NCBI RefSeq assembly: GCF_008831545.1 | Contig: NZ_CP044523.1 | Coordinates: forward strand, 1 to 64,000 | From: Halorussus halophilus | Lineage (GTDB): Archaea > Halobacteriota > Halobacteria > Halobacteriales > Haladaptataceae | Direction of reading: 5' to 3' | Length of the DNA stretch: 64,000 bases | In this document: in pieces, positions 1 through 9,114 of the stretch | How positions within the stretch are numbered: position 1 is the stretch's first letter | How the letters are laid out: each line of letters begins with the position of its first letter | Notes under the pieces: generated by a model | What the model saw: only the letters and a program-made list of their open reading frames with translations | Database searches by the model: none | What the model was told of the DNA's origin: nothing | Program-made: the position numbers and the translations under genes

Positions 1-1
1 G

Positions 2-766
2 TTCGCTGTTTCGGGTCCGCGGAACCGACTGGCGAACGTCACCGCGGTTCACAACCACGCCATCGGAATCAGATTGGGACGTGACGCCGAACTCCGCGAC
101 GCCACTGCCGTCGAAAACGATGGGGTCGGCGTCATCGTCAAGGAGGGTGGCGTCATCGAGACGGCACTCGTCAGGGACAACGCCAAGACTGGCATCAGCA
201 TCTGGGACGGCGACGCAGCGGTCACAAACAGCACCGTCGTCGGAAACGGCGGGCCGGGCATCGAGCGCGACGGCTACGGCAATCGCCTCCGGAACAATTC
301 GGTCGCGCACAACAACGACGAGTCCGAGCAGTGGGACGGCTGTCGGGAGTCCGACCGAGCAGACGCCGTCGTCACGCGCTGGTGCGACGCCACAGTCGTC
401 GAACTGACCGGCGGGTTCGGCAGGGTGACTGCCGATTACAGGGGTGTAACCTCGATTTCGGTCGCGGTCGGCGCGAACAGTACAGTCCCGCCGTCCGCCA
501 TCATGGTTCGGTCGAGAGACTTCACGGAATCCGAGCGGTCGGTGACAGACGTGGAGTCCCTGCGGTCGTTCGATGACCCCCGGTCGGGGCGACTGGAGTT
601 CCTCCTGTGGGTGGACGGCGACCACTACGGGTTGGTGGACCTGCGAGTGGTATTCCACACCCCCAATGGTGCTGTGGTCCGCCACGTCACACTGCCGGTC
701 CGGCGATTCCCGTACCTACCCCCGACTGGGTCGTGGGCGAACGTATCGGTCGAGGCAAGCGGGTAG
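2..766 (+). CDS. Right-handed beta-helix repeat protein, C-terminal part
   Basis: The frame is open from the first bases of the window, so the true start lies upstream; 254 residues are visible. The first ~100 residues show the repeating pattern of parallel beta-helix proteins (short strands with N-rich turns, such as VTNSTVVGNGGPGI and LRNNSVAHNN), as in NosD/pectate-lyase-like surface proteins. The remaining ~150 residues form a separate beta-rich region ending in ASG, with no sorting signal or membrane segment. An extracellular or envelope role is inferred from the fold; no catalytic residues can be assigned. Ten bases separate it from the convergent histidine kinase gene. Confidence 0.7.
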   Translation, partial: FAVSGPRNRLANVTAVHNHAIGIRLGRDAELRDATAVENDGVGVIVKEGGVIETALVRDNAKTGISIWDGDAAVTNSTVVGNGGPGIERDGYGNRLRNNSVAHNNDESEQWDGCRESDRADAVVTRWCDATVVELTGGFGRVTADYRGVTSISVAVGANSTVPPSAIMVRSRDFTESERSVTDVESLRSFDDPRSGRLEFLLWVDGDHYGLVDLRVVFHTPNGAVVRHVTLPVRRFPYLPPTGSWANVSVEASG

Positions 767-776
767 TCGGTCGCGG

Positions 777-3701
777 TCACTCTTCGACGACTTCCACGCC
801 AGTAAACTCGAAGCGCGCACCGCCCTCGTCGCTCGTAGTCACTTCGACCGTCCAACCGTGGGCTTCCGCGAGGTGGTTCACCACCGAGAGGCCGAACCCG
901 ATGCCGACGCTGCTGGTTGAGTAGCCCGGTTCGAACACGTCGTCGCGCTTGCCGTCTGGGATGCCCGGCCCGTCGTCGGCGACGAAAAAGCCGTCCGGGA
1001 GGTCACCGACGCGAACGGTGGGGTCCTCGCCAGCGTGTTCGTTCGCGTTCCGGAAGAGGTTCTTCAGCAGTTGCCGCAGTCGGTTCTCGTCGGCGAGTAT
1101 CTTGCGCTCGGTTTCTAGGACGAGCGTCCCGTCGTCGTCCCACCAGTTTCCGACTACGTCGTTCAAGTCGATTGGCTCTGGCTCTTCGATGGAGTCGCCG
1201 CGGCGCGTGACAACCAACAGCGCGTCTATCATCTCCTCGATGCGGTCCAGCGCGCTATCGACCTGTTCGAGCGCCGATTCGTCGCCGTCGAACGCCATGT
1301 TGAGATAGATTTGCGCGATTTCGAGCGGGTTGCGCAACTCGTGGGCGAGCATGCTGGCGAACGCGTCGAGTCGCTCGTTCTGCTCTCGAAGCTTCCGCTC
1401 GCGCTCTTTCCGGTCGGTGATGTCGCGGACGACCCCGACGCGACCCCGCCGACTGTCGGCGAAGTCGAAGTGTTTGAACCGATTCTCGACCGTAATCGTT
1501 TCGCCGTCGGCGGTGTAGATGTCTTCTTCGACGCTCGCGGTGTCGAGTTCGCCAGCGGCGAGTTTTCGGCTCATCTCCTCGTTGAGTTGGTCGAACTTCT
1601 CGCCGAACACCATCGAAGCGTGTGCCCCGAGCAGTTCCTCAGAGCAGTGTCTCGTCATCGAGACGAACGCCTCGTTGAACAGGACGAACTGCCCGTCCTC
1701 GTCGAGGATGTAGACGCCGTCCGTCACCGTCTCGACGACCCGCTCGTACTGCTCTAACTGCTGCTGGCGACTTTTTCGGTCCGTGACGTCGCGGACGACA
1801 CCGATGCGCTCGTAACCGTCGTCGGTCCGGTTGACCACGAACGTGCCTTCCGCGGGGAACGTCTCGCCGTCTTTCCGTTCGACCGTCGCTTCCACGGTGG
1901 CGGACGGCCGCTCGTCGGCGACCATCTCCGCTTCGAGGTCGGAGACTTCCGACGCGACGGCGCCATCCACCAAGTTCCCGGCGACGGACCCGACGAGTTC
2001 GTCCGTATCGTAGCCGGTCATCGCCGCGTAGGCGTTGTTCACCATCGTGAACTCGCCGTCCTCGTTCACCGTGTAGATGCCGTCGTCGATGGTCTCGACG
2101 ATGGTCTCGTAGCGTTCGAGTTCTCGTTCGCGTCGCTTACGGTCGGTGATGTCGCGGACGACGCCGATGCGCTCGTGACCGTCCTCGACTTCGCGGACGA
2201 CGAACGTCGCTTCGACGGGGAACGTCTCGCCGTCCTTGGTTCTCAATTGGGCTTCGACCGTCGCCGATTTGCGCTTTCCGTCGGCGATTTCCTCTTCTAA
2301 CGCGGGAATCTCGTCGTGAACGTCTTCGTCTTCTGCGACGATTTCGCTCGTCGGGAACCCGACGAGTTCGTCCGCGTCGTAGCCGGTCATCGCCGCGTAC
2401 GCGGAGTTCGTCATCGACAGCGTCTCGTCCGGCGAGACGGTGTAGATGCCGTCTTCGATGGTCTCGACGATGGTCTCGTAGCGTTCGAGTTCCCGTTCGC
2501 GCTCCTTGCGGTCGGTGATGTCTCCGAAGTACACCGATAGTCCCGTCTCGGAGGGGTACGCCCGCACTTCGAACCACACGTCCAACGGGTCGAAGACCCC
2601 CTCGAAGGAGACCGGTTGCTGGGTCTCCATCGCTCGTTCGTACTCTCGTTCGAAATTCGTGCCGAGTGCTTCGGGAAACTCCTCCCAGAGATTCTTGCCG
2701 ACGAGCGAATCGTCGCTCCGGGCGATCATCTCTCTGGCGGCGTCGTTGACGTAGGTGAACTCCCAGTCGGCGTTCAGCGCGAAGAAGCCGTCCGCGACTC
2801 GCTCGAACACCTCGGCGAGTTCGGTTTCGAGTTCCGCACGCTGGCGTTCGAGTTTCTGTTGGGCACGCTTCAGGTCGGTTATCTCCTCGCCAGCCGTGAC
2901 GACGTGACTAATCGTGTCGCCGTCGTAGACCGGCGTCGCGCTGAGCGAGAGCCAGATTTCTTCGCCGTCGGGGCGCTCGATGAGGACTTCCTCGTTGTGA
3001 ACCGGTTCACCCGTCTCGAACGCACGGAAGACGGGATACTCCTCCTCCGGGAGTGGTTCGCCGTCCGCGTCGAACACCGTGAACGGGTCGTCGTCGGGGT
3101 CCGTGTTCAGGCCCTCGTGGCCGACGCCGAGCAGTTCGACCGCTCGGTCGTTCGCTCGGATGTTCTCGTTGTCAGCGTCCCGAATCGAGAGCGCGACCGG
3201 ACTCGCTTCGAGCAAGTCGTCCACCAGTGGGTGTGACTCCTCGTTCGATTCTTCGGTGTCCTCCTGGCTCGAGTCCGTCGCGTCGAGGGCGGTCGGTTCG
3301 GCTTCGCCGCTCTGCTCGGCCTCTCGGACGAATCCTGTGACGTACTCGCCGTGTTCGAATACGGTCGCCGAGAGGGGGAGTTCGTCGCCGTCGGCGGCGA
3401 GACCAGTGAGCACGAGGTCTCCCGTCTCTGGGTCAGAGTCGTGCAATCCGTTCTGAAACCGTTCGCGGCGTCGTTCGGGAACGAGGTCGGTGAACGGACG
3501 ACCGTGCAGGTCGTTTGCGTCGTAGCCGAACAGCGACTCGGCGGCGGCGTTCGCGTAGACGACGCTCCCGTCGGCGGCGGTCGTCAGAACTGCCTCGCTC
3601 GCCGAGGTTATCAGCCCCTCGAAGAAGCCACCGCTGTCCGGAGCGGTCGGCGCCGTCTGTCCTGCCGACTCGTCTGCCGGTTGCTCGTCGTGACCTCTCA
3701 T
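777..3701 (-). CDS. Multi-PAS sensor histidine kinase
   Basis: 974-residue sensor kinase with no membrane segment, so probably a cytoplasmic sensor. About six PAS-type domains occur in tandem (roughly residues 25-140, 155-275, 285-405, 405-525, 530-650, 650-770). They are followed by a HisKA dimerisation/phosphoacceptor region with the H-box LAHELRNPL near residue 785, and by a HATPase_c domain with N-box NLFRNANEH, G1 box DDGPGIPDG and a GFGLSVV G2 region. PAS 4 and 5 are very alike (both start YETIVETI-DGIYTV), which indicates an internal duplication. No response regulator is adjacent, as is common for haloarchaeal kinases. The ligand cannot be predicted; PAS domains in this family often sense redox, light or small molecules. 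Confidence 0.93.
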   Translation of the reverse strand: MRGHDEQPADESAGQTAPTAPDSGGFFEGLITSASEAVLTTAADGSVVYANAAAESLFGYDANDLHGRPFTDLVPERRRERFQNGLHDSDPETGDLVLTGLAADGDELPLSATVFEHGEYVTGFVREAEQSGEAEPTALDATDSSQEDTEESNEESHPLVDDLLEASPVALSIRDADNENIRANDRAVELLGVGHEGLNTDPDDDPFTVFDADGEPLPEEEYPVFRAFETGEPVHNEEVLIERPDGEEIWLSLSATPVYDGDTISHVVTAGEEITDLKRAQQKLERQRAELETELAEVFERVADGFFALNADWEFTYVNDAAREMIARSDDSLVGKNLWEEFPEALGTNFEREYERAMETQQPVSFEGVFDPLDVWFEVRAYPSETGLSVYFGDITDRKERERELERYETIVETIEDGIYTVSPDETLSMTNSAYAAMTGYDADELVGFPTSEIVAEDEDVHDEIPALEEEIADGKRKSATVEAQLRTKDGETFPVEATFVVREVEDGHERIGVVRDITDRKRRERELERYETIVETIDDGIYTVNEDGEFTMVNNAYAAMTGYDTDELVGSVAGNLVDGAVASEVSDLEAEMVADERPSATVEATVERKDGETFPAEGTFVVNRTDDGYERIGVVRDVTDRKSRQQQLEQYERVVETVTDGVYILDEDGQFVLFNEAFVSMTRHCSEELLGAHASMVFGEKFDQLNEEMSRKLAAGELDTASVEEDIYTADGETITVENRFKHFDFADSRRGRVGVVRDITDRKERERKLREQNERLDAFASMLAHELRNPLEIAQIYLNMAFDGDESALEQVDSALDRIEEMIDALLVVTRRGDSIEEPEPIDLNDVVGNWWDDDGTLVLETERKILADENRLRQLLKNLFRNANEHAGEDPTVRVGDLPDGFFVADDGPGIPDGKRDDVFEPGYSTSSVGIGFGLSVVNHLAEAHGWTVEVTTSDEGGARFEFTGVEVVEE

Positions 3702-3873
3702 GTTGTTATGGTGTCCATGAACTCCATCCTTACCACTATTCCGGTCTACTCGTCGTGTTGATAATTTCGCGAGAACTGTCTCCGGATATTCGCTCTAACA
3801 GCTCGCTGTCGTTGTACATCAGACATCGAGAAGCTGTGTCAGATTCGACCACGACTGCCGGACGACGCCGTCC

Positions 3874-4356
3874 TCAGACCGAGGAGAGTCGCGCGATGTA
3901 CACCAAACTCAGCACGTGGTCGTCCATGTCGAGGTCCGCTGGGCCGGGCTTGTCGGGGTCGAAACTCTGGACTTCCGAGAACCCGCGCATGTAGTCTCGC
4001 AGGTCCTGCCGCGTCTGTTCGGTTATCCAGTCTACGTCCTCGTAGTACGACAGGGCGTTGCCGGTGTTCTCGAAGCCAGCCTTGTTGATGAGGAAGTCCA
4101 GCCACTCGAAGACGACGACTTCCGCGCCGTACTCGTCTGGGAGACCGTCGAGGTACGGCTTGTCCGGGAGCGCGCCAGACGCCGAAATTTGGGTCTGCAA
4201 TCGAAGCAGTTCGTCGCGCTGGCCGTGCCGGAGTACCTCTTCGGGCGCGGCCGGGAGCGTCTCGTCGCTCTCTTCGTACGCGATGGGCGTCTCGCGGTTC
4301 GGGTCGGCTATCTCTCGTAGTTCACGTAAGTCGTATCGTCCGGTCTGAGTCGGCAT
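3874..4356 (-). CDS. Stand-alone FlaD/E-domain (archaellum accessory-like) protein
   Basis: 160 residues. Residues ~65-135 match the FlaD/FlaE archaellum accessory domain: YLDGLPDEYGAEVVVFEWLDFL, then YYEDVDWIT and LRDYMRGF. In the archaellum, proteins with this domain sit at the motor base and link it to chemotaxis signals. No archaellin, FlaI/J or chemotaxis gene is in the window, so this is an orphan copy. The C-terminus (DMDDHVLSLVYIARLSS) is also typical of the family. It could be an archaellum/chemotaxis adaptor encoded away from the main cluster, or it could serve another type IV pilus-like machine. Confidence 0.75.
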   Translation of the reverse strand: MPTQTGRYDLRELREIADPNRETPIAYEESDETLPAAPEEVLRHGQRDELLRLQTQISASGALPDKPYLDGLPDEYGAEVVVFEWLDFLINKAGFENTGNALSYYEDVDWITEQTRQDLRDYMRGFSEVQSFDPDKPGPADLDMDDHVLSLVYIARLSSV

Positions 4357-4442
4357 GATAGTCGAGTATGTTCGGGTATCTCAGACCTCACATTTAAACC
4401 TTCGTACGGCTGGAAACGAGCGTGCGGAGAAAATCAGCGTCG

Positions 4443-4769
4443 CTACTTGCGGCGTTTTCGTGCTGCACCGACGCCGACCAGCGCGACGAGCAGGCCGAGC
4501 GCGCCGACGAGTTTACCTTTCCCGCCGCCCGACTCGGACTTCTCGAATTCGTCTTCGACGCCGACCGCTTCTTGCTCTTCGTCGCTTCCGCCGCGGAGTT
4601 TCAGCGCGAGCAGACTGACGCCCGCGACCAACACGAGGAGGCCGAGGAGTTTGCCCTTGCCGCCACCGCGCTTGCTCGTCTTCTGTTTTTTCTCCGTCTT
4701 CGACCCGCCGCTCCGCGTCTGTGATTCGAGGAGGGCCGGTTCTTCCAGATTGATCTCGATAAGTGCCAT
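4443..4769 (-). CDS. Small membrane protein with two GGGKGKL-helix units
   Basis: 108 residues when started at MALIEINLEEP; an in-frame ATG 42 bases upstream would add 14 residues of atypical composition. It has two tandem units, each a basic SGGGKGKL or RGGGKGKL turn followed by a hydrophobic helix (LGLLVLVAGVSLLAL and VGALGLLVALVGVGA). An acidic linker joins them and the tail is ARKRRK. It is probably an integral membrane protein of unknown function; the internal duplication is visible at the protein level. No family is recognised. Confidence 0.55.
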   Translation of the reverse strand: MALIEINLEEPALLESQTRSGGSKTEKKQKTSKRGGGKGKLLGLLVLVAGVSLLALKLRGGSDEEQEAVGVEDEFEKSESGGGKGKLVGALGLLVALVGVGAARKRRK

Positions 4770-4869
4770 CGCAGAACGTTCGACGCTAGAAAAGGTATAG
4801 ATTGCGGCCACAGATTCGAGGACCTTCTCGGAGACTACCTCTGAGTGCGCGTCAAGGTAGAGACGAACC

Positions 4870-5092
4870 TCAGGAAAGTAGCCCGCCTATCACCAGTAGA
4901 CACCCGAAAAGGAAGAAAAACGCTCCCATAAATCCGGCCCACTCCGCCTGCTCTTCTCCGGCGGCCTCGGGGTCCTCGCGCCACTGCTGTGGACTGACCC
5001 AGTTGCGAACCCAACCCCCCCTCGGGAAACAGCATCGAGTACGCGCCAAAAACCAGCAGGACGGTTCCCGCCCCGACGTACAGTGTGTTCAC
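4870..5092 (-). pseudogene. Frameshifted small two-helix membrane protein
   Basis: A GTG start at 5092 opens a frame beginning MNTLYVGAGTVLLVFGAY. It then enters a run of seven G (C on the plus strand, about 5013-5019) and becomes nonsense. Removing one G restores a sensible 73-residue protein: GGWVRNWVSPQQWRED, an acidic linker, then a second membrane helix (GAFFFLFGCLLVIGGLLS) and a TGA stop at 4870. Intact it would be a two-helix integral membrane protein of unknown function. The break is either a real inactivating indel or a homopolymer sequencing error. Confidence 0.6.
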
Positions 5093-5140
5093 AACAGATC
5101 TCCAACTGGACTGTACTTTTCTGTTCCGACGAATTCACCG

Positions 5141-6538
5141 CTATTCCAGTTCCGCCTTCGCCTCCCGAAACAGGCCGTCCAGAATCTCGGGCGTCGTCGG
5201 ATGATAGGCGCGGTCTGGCACTTCGCGAATATCTACCTCGTTTTCGACCAGCACCTGCATCGTCTTCGCCATCACGTCGGCGTGGTAGTGCAGGCCCTGA
5301 TACCCCAGCACCGTGCCGTCGTCCGCATCGACGACTAACTTCGCTAGCCCCTCCGGAACGGCCTTCGTCTTGAAGACGCCGTCGGTGCTGGCTTCTCGGG
5401 AGACGGCGACGTAGTCGCGGTCTGTCGCCCGAACTGCATCCTCCGAGACGCCGACGCGCGCGAACGGGTAGACGCCGAGACCCGAGAAGATGACGTGGTG
5501 GTGGATGTTCTGGTAGGGTTCCAACTCCTTCCCGGAACGATGAGCGAGAACGTTCTCCGCGGCTTTGAACCCCTGCTCTTTGGCGACGTGCAGAATCGGT
5601 TCGCGGCCGTTCACGTCGCCGACGACGAACACGCGCTCGTCGTCGCGGGCCTGCATGGTGTCAGTCACCCACCCCGACTCCGGTTCGAGCGGCGTGTTCT
5701 CCAGTCCGAGTCCGTCGATTGCTGGGCGGCGGCCGGTGAAGAGGAACAGTTGGTCGGCTTCGATTGCTTCTTCTGTATCGTCACGCTCGACGTGCAGGCG
5801 AACGCCGCCGTCGTTCGTCTGCTCGACCGACTGCTCGTCCGTGTTAGTCAGCACCTCGACGCCGAACTCCTCGCGGTAGAGGTCGAGCATCGTCTCGCTG
5901 AACTCCGCGTCGCCCTCGTCTAGCGGGTAGTCGTCGTGTTCGATTACGGTCACGTCCATCTCGGCGGCTTCGCTGAGGTACGGCACCAACTCCAAGCCGA
6001 CGTAGCCGAAGCCCATCACGACGCCCGAGTCGGGGAACTCCGTGGCATCGAGTACGTCTGCACTGGTCATGTATTCGACTTCCTCGATTCCTGGCAAGTC
6101 GGGCACGTTGACCGTCGAACCCGTGGCGACGACCACGTAGTCGGCCTCGATTTCTCGCTCACCGACTGCGACCGTGTGGTCGTCTACGAACCGTCCCGTC
6201 TGGTGGAGGAACTCGACGTTCTCGCGCTCCGCGAGGTCGTGAACGGCGGCGCGGCGATGCTTGGCGAAGTTCTGGACGTGCTCGTCTTTGGTCGCCACAA
6301 CCTCCTCCAAATTCACGTCCGGGACGCCTTCCACGCGGTGGTCGTGGCGCGCCTGAAATTTGTGTTCTCCTGCGGACAGCACCTCTTTCGAGGGCATGCA
6401 GCCGCGGAGGATGCAGAGACCACCGCCCGGTTGGCCGTCGTCTACCAGCGTCAGTTCCATGTCGTCCTCGTCGGCGAGGTCTTGGGCGACTGCGACTCCG
6501 GCGCTCCCGTAGGCCCCGATAATCACGACGTGAGTCAT
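5141..6538 (-). CDS. Pyridine nucleotide-disulfide oxidoreductase (dihydrolipoyl dehydrogenase-like)
   Basis: 465 residues with the full layout of class I FAD-dependent disulfide oxidoreductases. There is an N-terminal FAD site (VVIIGAYGSAGVAVA), the redox pair C42/C47 in LCILRGCMPSK, an NAD(P)-binding half (MGFGYVGLELVP), a second FAD contact (VFVVGDVNG) and a C-terminal dimer domain with the acid/base signature YHPTTPEIL. It should move electrons between NAD(P)H and a disulfide substrate through FAD. It is not beside 2-oxoacid dehydrogenase subunits, so the substrate could be lipoamide, a bis-thiol cofactor, a metal ion or another disulfide. The variant LCILRGC (usually TCxxxGC) suggests a subfamily other than the PDH E3. 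Confidence 0.88.
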   Translation of the reverse strand: MTHVVIIGAYGSAGVAVAQDLADEDDMELTLVDDGQPGGGLCILRGCMPSKEVLSAGEHKFQARHDHRVEGVPDVNLEEVVATKDEHVQNFAKHRRAAVHDLAERENVEFLHQTGRFVDDHTVAVGEREIEADYVVVATGSTVNVPDLPGIEEVEYMTSADVLDATEFPDSGVVMGFGYVGLELVPYLSEAAEMDVTVIEHDDYPLDEGDAEFSETMLDLYREEFGVEVLTNTDEQSVEQTNDGGVRLHVERDDTEEAIEADQLFLFTGRRPAIDGLGLENTPLEPESGWVTDTMQARDDERVFVVGDVNGREPILHVAKEQGFKAAENVLAHRSGKELEPYQNIHHHVIFSGLGVYPFARVGVSEDAVRATDRDYVAVSREASTDGVFKTKAVPEGLAKLVVDADDGTVLGYQGLHYHADVMAKTMQVLVENEVDIREVPDRAYHPTTPEILDGLFREAKAELE

Positions 6539-6621
6539 ACGTGAGATGACGACGAGCCACTAAGTTAGGTGTTCGGCCAACGGCACCCGCGACCGGAAAA
6601 CGGCGAACGAATAAGTAGCAG

Positions 6622-7848
6622 TCAGCGCAGTCGCGCGAGGAGCGCGGCCGCGAGGAGCGCGACGACTGCCGTAATCGGCGTGAAGCCGGGGATAGTGCCG
6701 CTACTGCCGTCGATTTCACCGGTAGTATCGCCGCCGGAATTCGTCGTGCCCGAGTCGTCGGCAGTTGTCTCGTCACCGCTCGTCGTCGTGTCGTCGGACG
6801 TCGTGGTGCCTTGCGCTGGACTCGCCGCCTGCATAGAGATGGTACGCTTCGAGAAGTGGTTCACCGCGACCAGTATCTCCGCGTTCGCATCGGCCTGAGC
6901 ATTCTCGCTTCCGGCGCTCTCGACCAGGTAGCGCGAGCGCTCGCTCCCGACGGCACTGCGCAGTTGAGTGTAGGTCGAAGCCCTCACAGCGGCCTTCGCC
7001 TCGCCGCTCACGCGCACTTCGAGGTCTTCGGAGGCGTTCATCACCTTTCGGGAGACGCTGGTGATGACGACGGTCCCTTCGTTGGCCGCCCGGTCAACCG
7101 TGACGTTCACTGCGCCCGCTCCGGTCTGCTTCGCTTCGACAGTGGTGTTCTGTCCGTAGCTCACCGTGTCTACGACGGTATTCTTGCCTTCGGTCATCAC
7201 GTAGGCTTCGGCTTTCGCCTTGCCGTCGGCGATGAGTTTCTCTTGCTTCTCGTCGCCGTCGTCCTTACCGTCGGGGTACGCTCGGAAGACGAGACGGCCG
7301 TCTTTTCCGAGTTTCGCGGCCACGTCACCATTCTTGTTGACCGTGACGTTGCCAGCACCGACGACGAGGAAGGTGCCTTTCGTGCCGTTCGCCGTCGTCA
7401 CCGAGACCTGCGAGTTACCCGCTGCGGAGGCGTTCGCGCCGTTCGAAAGATTGGCGAGAACGTACTGGGAACTGTTGCCCGGTTCGACCAGGAGGATACC
7501 GTGACCGTTGTCGTGGGCGGTCAACGTCGCGCCGTTTCTGGCCTCTACCGTCGCGCTCGCGTTGGTCCTCGCATCGAGACTGACGACTGAGGCGTTGAGA
7601 GTCGTTACAGCCGACAGCGAGGTGCCTGCGCCGAGCAGGCCGCCGCTCTTTGCACTACTTTGTGACTGTACCGTCACGGAACTGAACGTCTGTGCGCCAT
7701 CGACCGTGTAGTTGGTGACGGCGTTATCGGCGGTTTCGAACGAGACGTGCGTCCCATTGTAGGCACTTCTGGAGGTTTGTCCCATTGCTGGGGGAACCAC
7801 AGTTGCGCTGAGCAACAGCGCGGTCAGGACGATTGCGAGTCGTTTCAT
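6622..7848 (-). CDS. PGF-CTERM surface protein
   Basis: 408 residues from MKRLAIVLTALLLSATVV, a clear Sec signal peptide ending near AMGQ. The mature part is rich in beta-strand patterns and N-x-S/T sequons. It is followed by a Thr/Ser/Asp linker (TTTSGDETTADDSGTT) and a C-terminal PGFTPITAVVALLAAALLARLR tail. That tail is the PGF-CTERM tripartite signal recognised by archaeosortase A, which replaces it with a lipid anchor. The protein is therefore predicted to be an S-layer-associated, lipid-anchored exported protein, O-glycosylated in the Thr-rich linker. An upstream in-frame extension of 29 residues is rejected because it would bury the signal peptide. Confidence 0.82.
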   Translation of the reverse strand: MKRLAIVLTALLLSATVVPPAMGQTSRSAYNGTHVSFETADNAVTNYTVDGAQTFSSVTVQSQSSAKSGGLLGAGTSLSAVTTLNASVVSLDARTNASATVEARNGATLTAHDNGHGILLVEPGNSSQYVLANLSNGANASAAGNSQVSVTTANGTKGTFLVVGAGNVTVNKNGDVAAKLGKDGRLVFRAYPDGKDDGDEKQEKLIADGKAKAEAYVMTEGKNTVVDTVSYGQNTTVEAKQTGAGAVNVTVDRAANEGTVVITSVSRKVMNASEDLEVRVSGEAKAAVRASTYTQLRSAVGSERSRYLVESAGSENAQADANAEILVAVNHFSKRTISMQAASPAQGTTTSDDTTTSGDETTADDSGTTNSGGDTTGEIDGSSGTIPGFTPITAVVALLAAALLARLR

Positions 7849-7926
7849 CGTAATCAGGCGTGAATCGTATCTCGGTAATACACTTTTTGGCTTCGTGAGT
7901 CTCGACTGACTCGATAGGTGGCCGCC

Positions 7927-7946
7927 AATGCTCAATGATGAGCATT
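7927..7946. promoter_or_regulatory. Perfect 20-bp palindrome upstream of the PGF-CTERM gene
   Basis: AATGCTCA, ATGA, TGAGCATT: two perfect 8-base arms around a 4-base centre. It lies about 80-100 bases upstream of the PGF-CTERM start and upstream of its likely TATA element (AGTGTATTAC near 7885). The symmetry and position suit a dimeric regulator. The rest of the 7849-8040 gap shows no gene. Confidence 0.45.
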
Positions 7947-8040
7947 AGTAACCAAATAACTACACTACGTGCCTTTCACACAGCGGGTGCATTCCCGGTC
8001 TAAGCGTCCATTTCCGACTCGCTTCGTCGGCGCGCTCCCG

Positions 8041-8994
8041 TTATCGAGATATTTCGCCACCGGACTCGTCCAGCACTCGCTCGACCTCTTCTGGCGTGAC
8101 GACCGCCACGTCTCCCGGAATCGTCCGCTTGAGGGCGGCAGTCGCCGCACCGTAGGCGAGCGCGGCGGGAACGTCCTCACCCGCGAGTCTGCGTGAGAGG
8201 AACGCTCCGACGAAGGCGTCGCCGGTGCCGATGGGGTCGAACGTCTCGGTTTCGAAGGCGTCCTGTTCGTAGACTTCGCCGTCGTGGTGCGCGAGCGCGC
8301 CCGCCTCGCCGCGCGTGACGACGACCGTCTCGAAGTCGAACTCCTCGGCGAGCGACGACGCGATTTCGGCGGCATCGCCGTCCCGTGCAAGGACCTCGCG
8401 GGCGTCCCGCGCGGCGACGACCAGCACGTCCACGTCGGGGAACAACGCTTCGAGCGTCTCCCGTGCTTCGTTCGGTTCCCAGAGCTTCGAGCGATAGTTC
8501 ACGTCGAACGCAGTGGTCGTGCCCGCCTGCTGTGCGGTGGCGAGCAACTCTTTCGTCGTCGCCTCCAGCGTCTCGGAGAGTGCAGGCGTGATGCCGCAAG
8601 TGTAGAAGACTTCCGCGTCCCGAACCGTCTCGGCGGGTAGTTCGTCGAACTCCGCAGTCGTCACCGCGGCGTCCGACCGGTCGTAAATGACGTTCGTTCC
8701 GCGCGGCGCGCCGCCGTGTTCGAGGTAGTAGGTGCCCTGTCGGCCCTCTTCGCTCCAGACGACGTCCGTCTCGACGCCGTGCTGGCGGAGTCCGGCCGTG
8801 ACGCGTCGTCCGAGAGGTGAGTCCGGCAGTTTCGACACCCACGTCGCGTCCGCGCCGAGTCGCTGGGCGGCGACGGCGACGTTGCTCTCCGCGCCAGCGG
8901 CACGGAATTCGAGGCTGTCGGTCGTCTCCAGTCGTTCGTGGCCCGACGGCGAGAGTCGGAGCATCGTCTCGCCGAACGTGACGAGGTCGGTCAT
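8041..8994 (-). CDS. kdgK: 2-keto-3-deoxygluconate kinase (PfkB family)
   Basis: 317 residues from [16 protein letters not shown]; an ATG 27 bases upstream is possible but less like the family. It is a ribokinase/PfkB-fold sugar kinase. The N-terminal substrate region [14 protein letters not shown], the lid segment [19 protein letters not shown] and the C-terminal anion hole/catalytic base motif [13 protein letters not shown] are all present. Overall the sequence fits KDG kinase, which phosphorylates 2-keto-3-deoxygluconate in the semi-phosphorylated Entner-Doudoroff route of haloarchaea and may also accept KDGal. It is divergent from the lipoprotein stump at 9115. Confidence 0.88.
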   Translation of the reverse strand: MTDLVTFGETMLRLSPSGHERLETTDSLEFRAAGAESNVAVAAQRLGADATWVSKLPDSPLGRRVTAGLRQHGVETDVVWSEEGRQGTYYLEHGGAPRGTNVIYDRSDAAVTTAEFDELPAETVRDAEVFYTCGITPALSETLEATTKELLATAQQAGTTTAFDVNYRSKLWEPNEARETLEALFPDVDVLVVAARDAREVLARDGDAAEIASSLAEEFDFETVVVTRGEAGALAHHDGEVYEQDAFETETFDPIGTGDAFVGAFLSRRLAGEDVPAALAYGAATAALKRTIPGDVAVVTPEEVERVLDESGGEISR

Positions 8995-9114
8995 AGCGAA
9001 ACCATCACGCGGGCGGTGCATAACGTACTCGGTCCCGGATACACTTCTCCGGGAACTAGTCAGGAATTTTGACTGTATTGTACGTTTATCAGTGTGGATA
9101 TATTCCGCTCACCT

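Noticed and set aside
2071-2524. Possible mobile repeat inside the histidine kinase
   Set aside because: The DNA repeat follows PAS domain boundaries in frame, so it is internal domain duplication rather than an inserted element.
6622-7935. Longer start for the PGF-CTERM protein
   Set aside because: It would place 29 polar residues before the signal peptide, which is incompatible with export.
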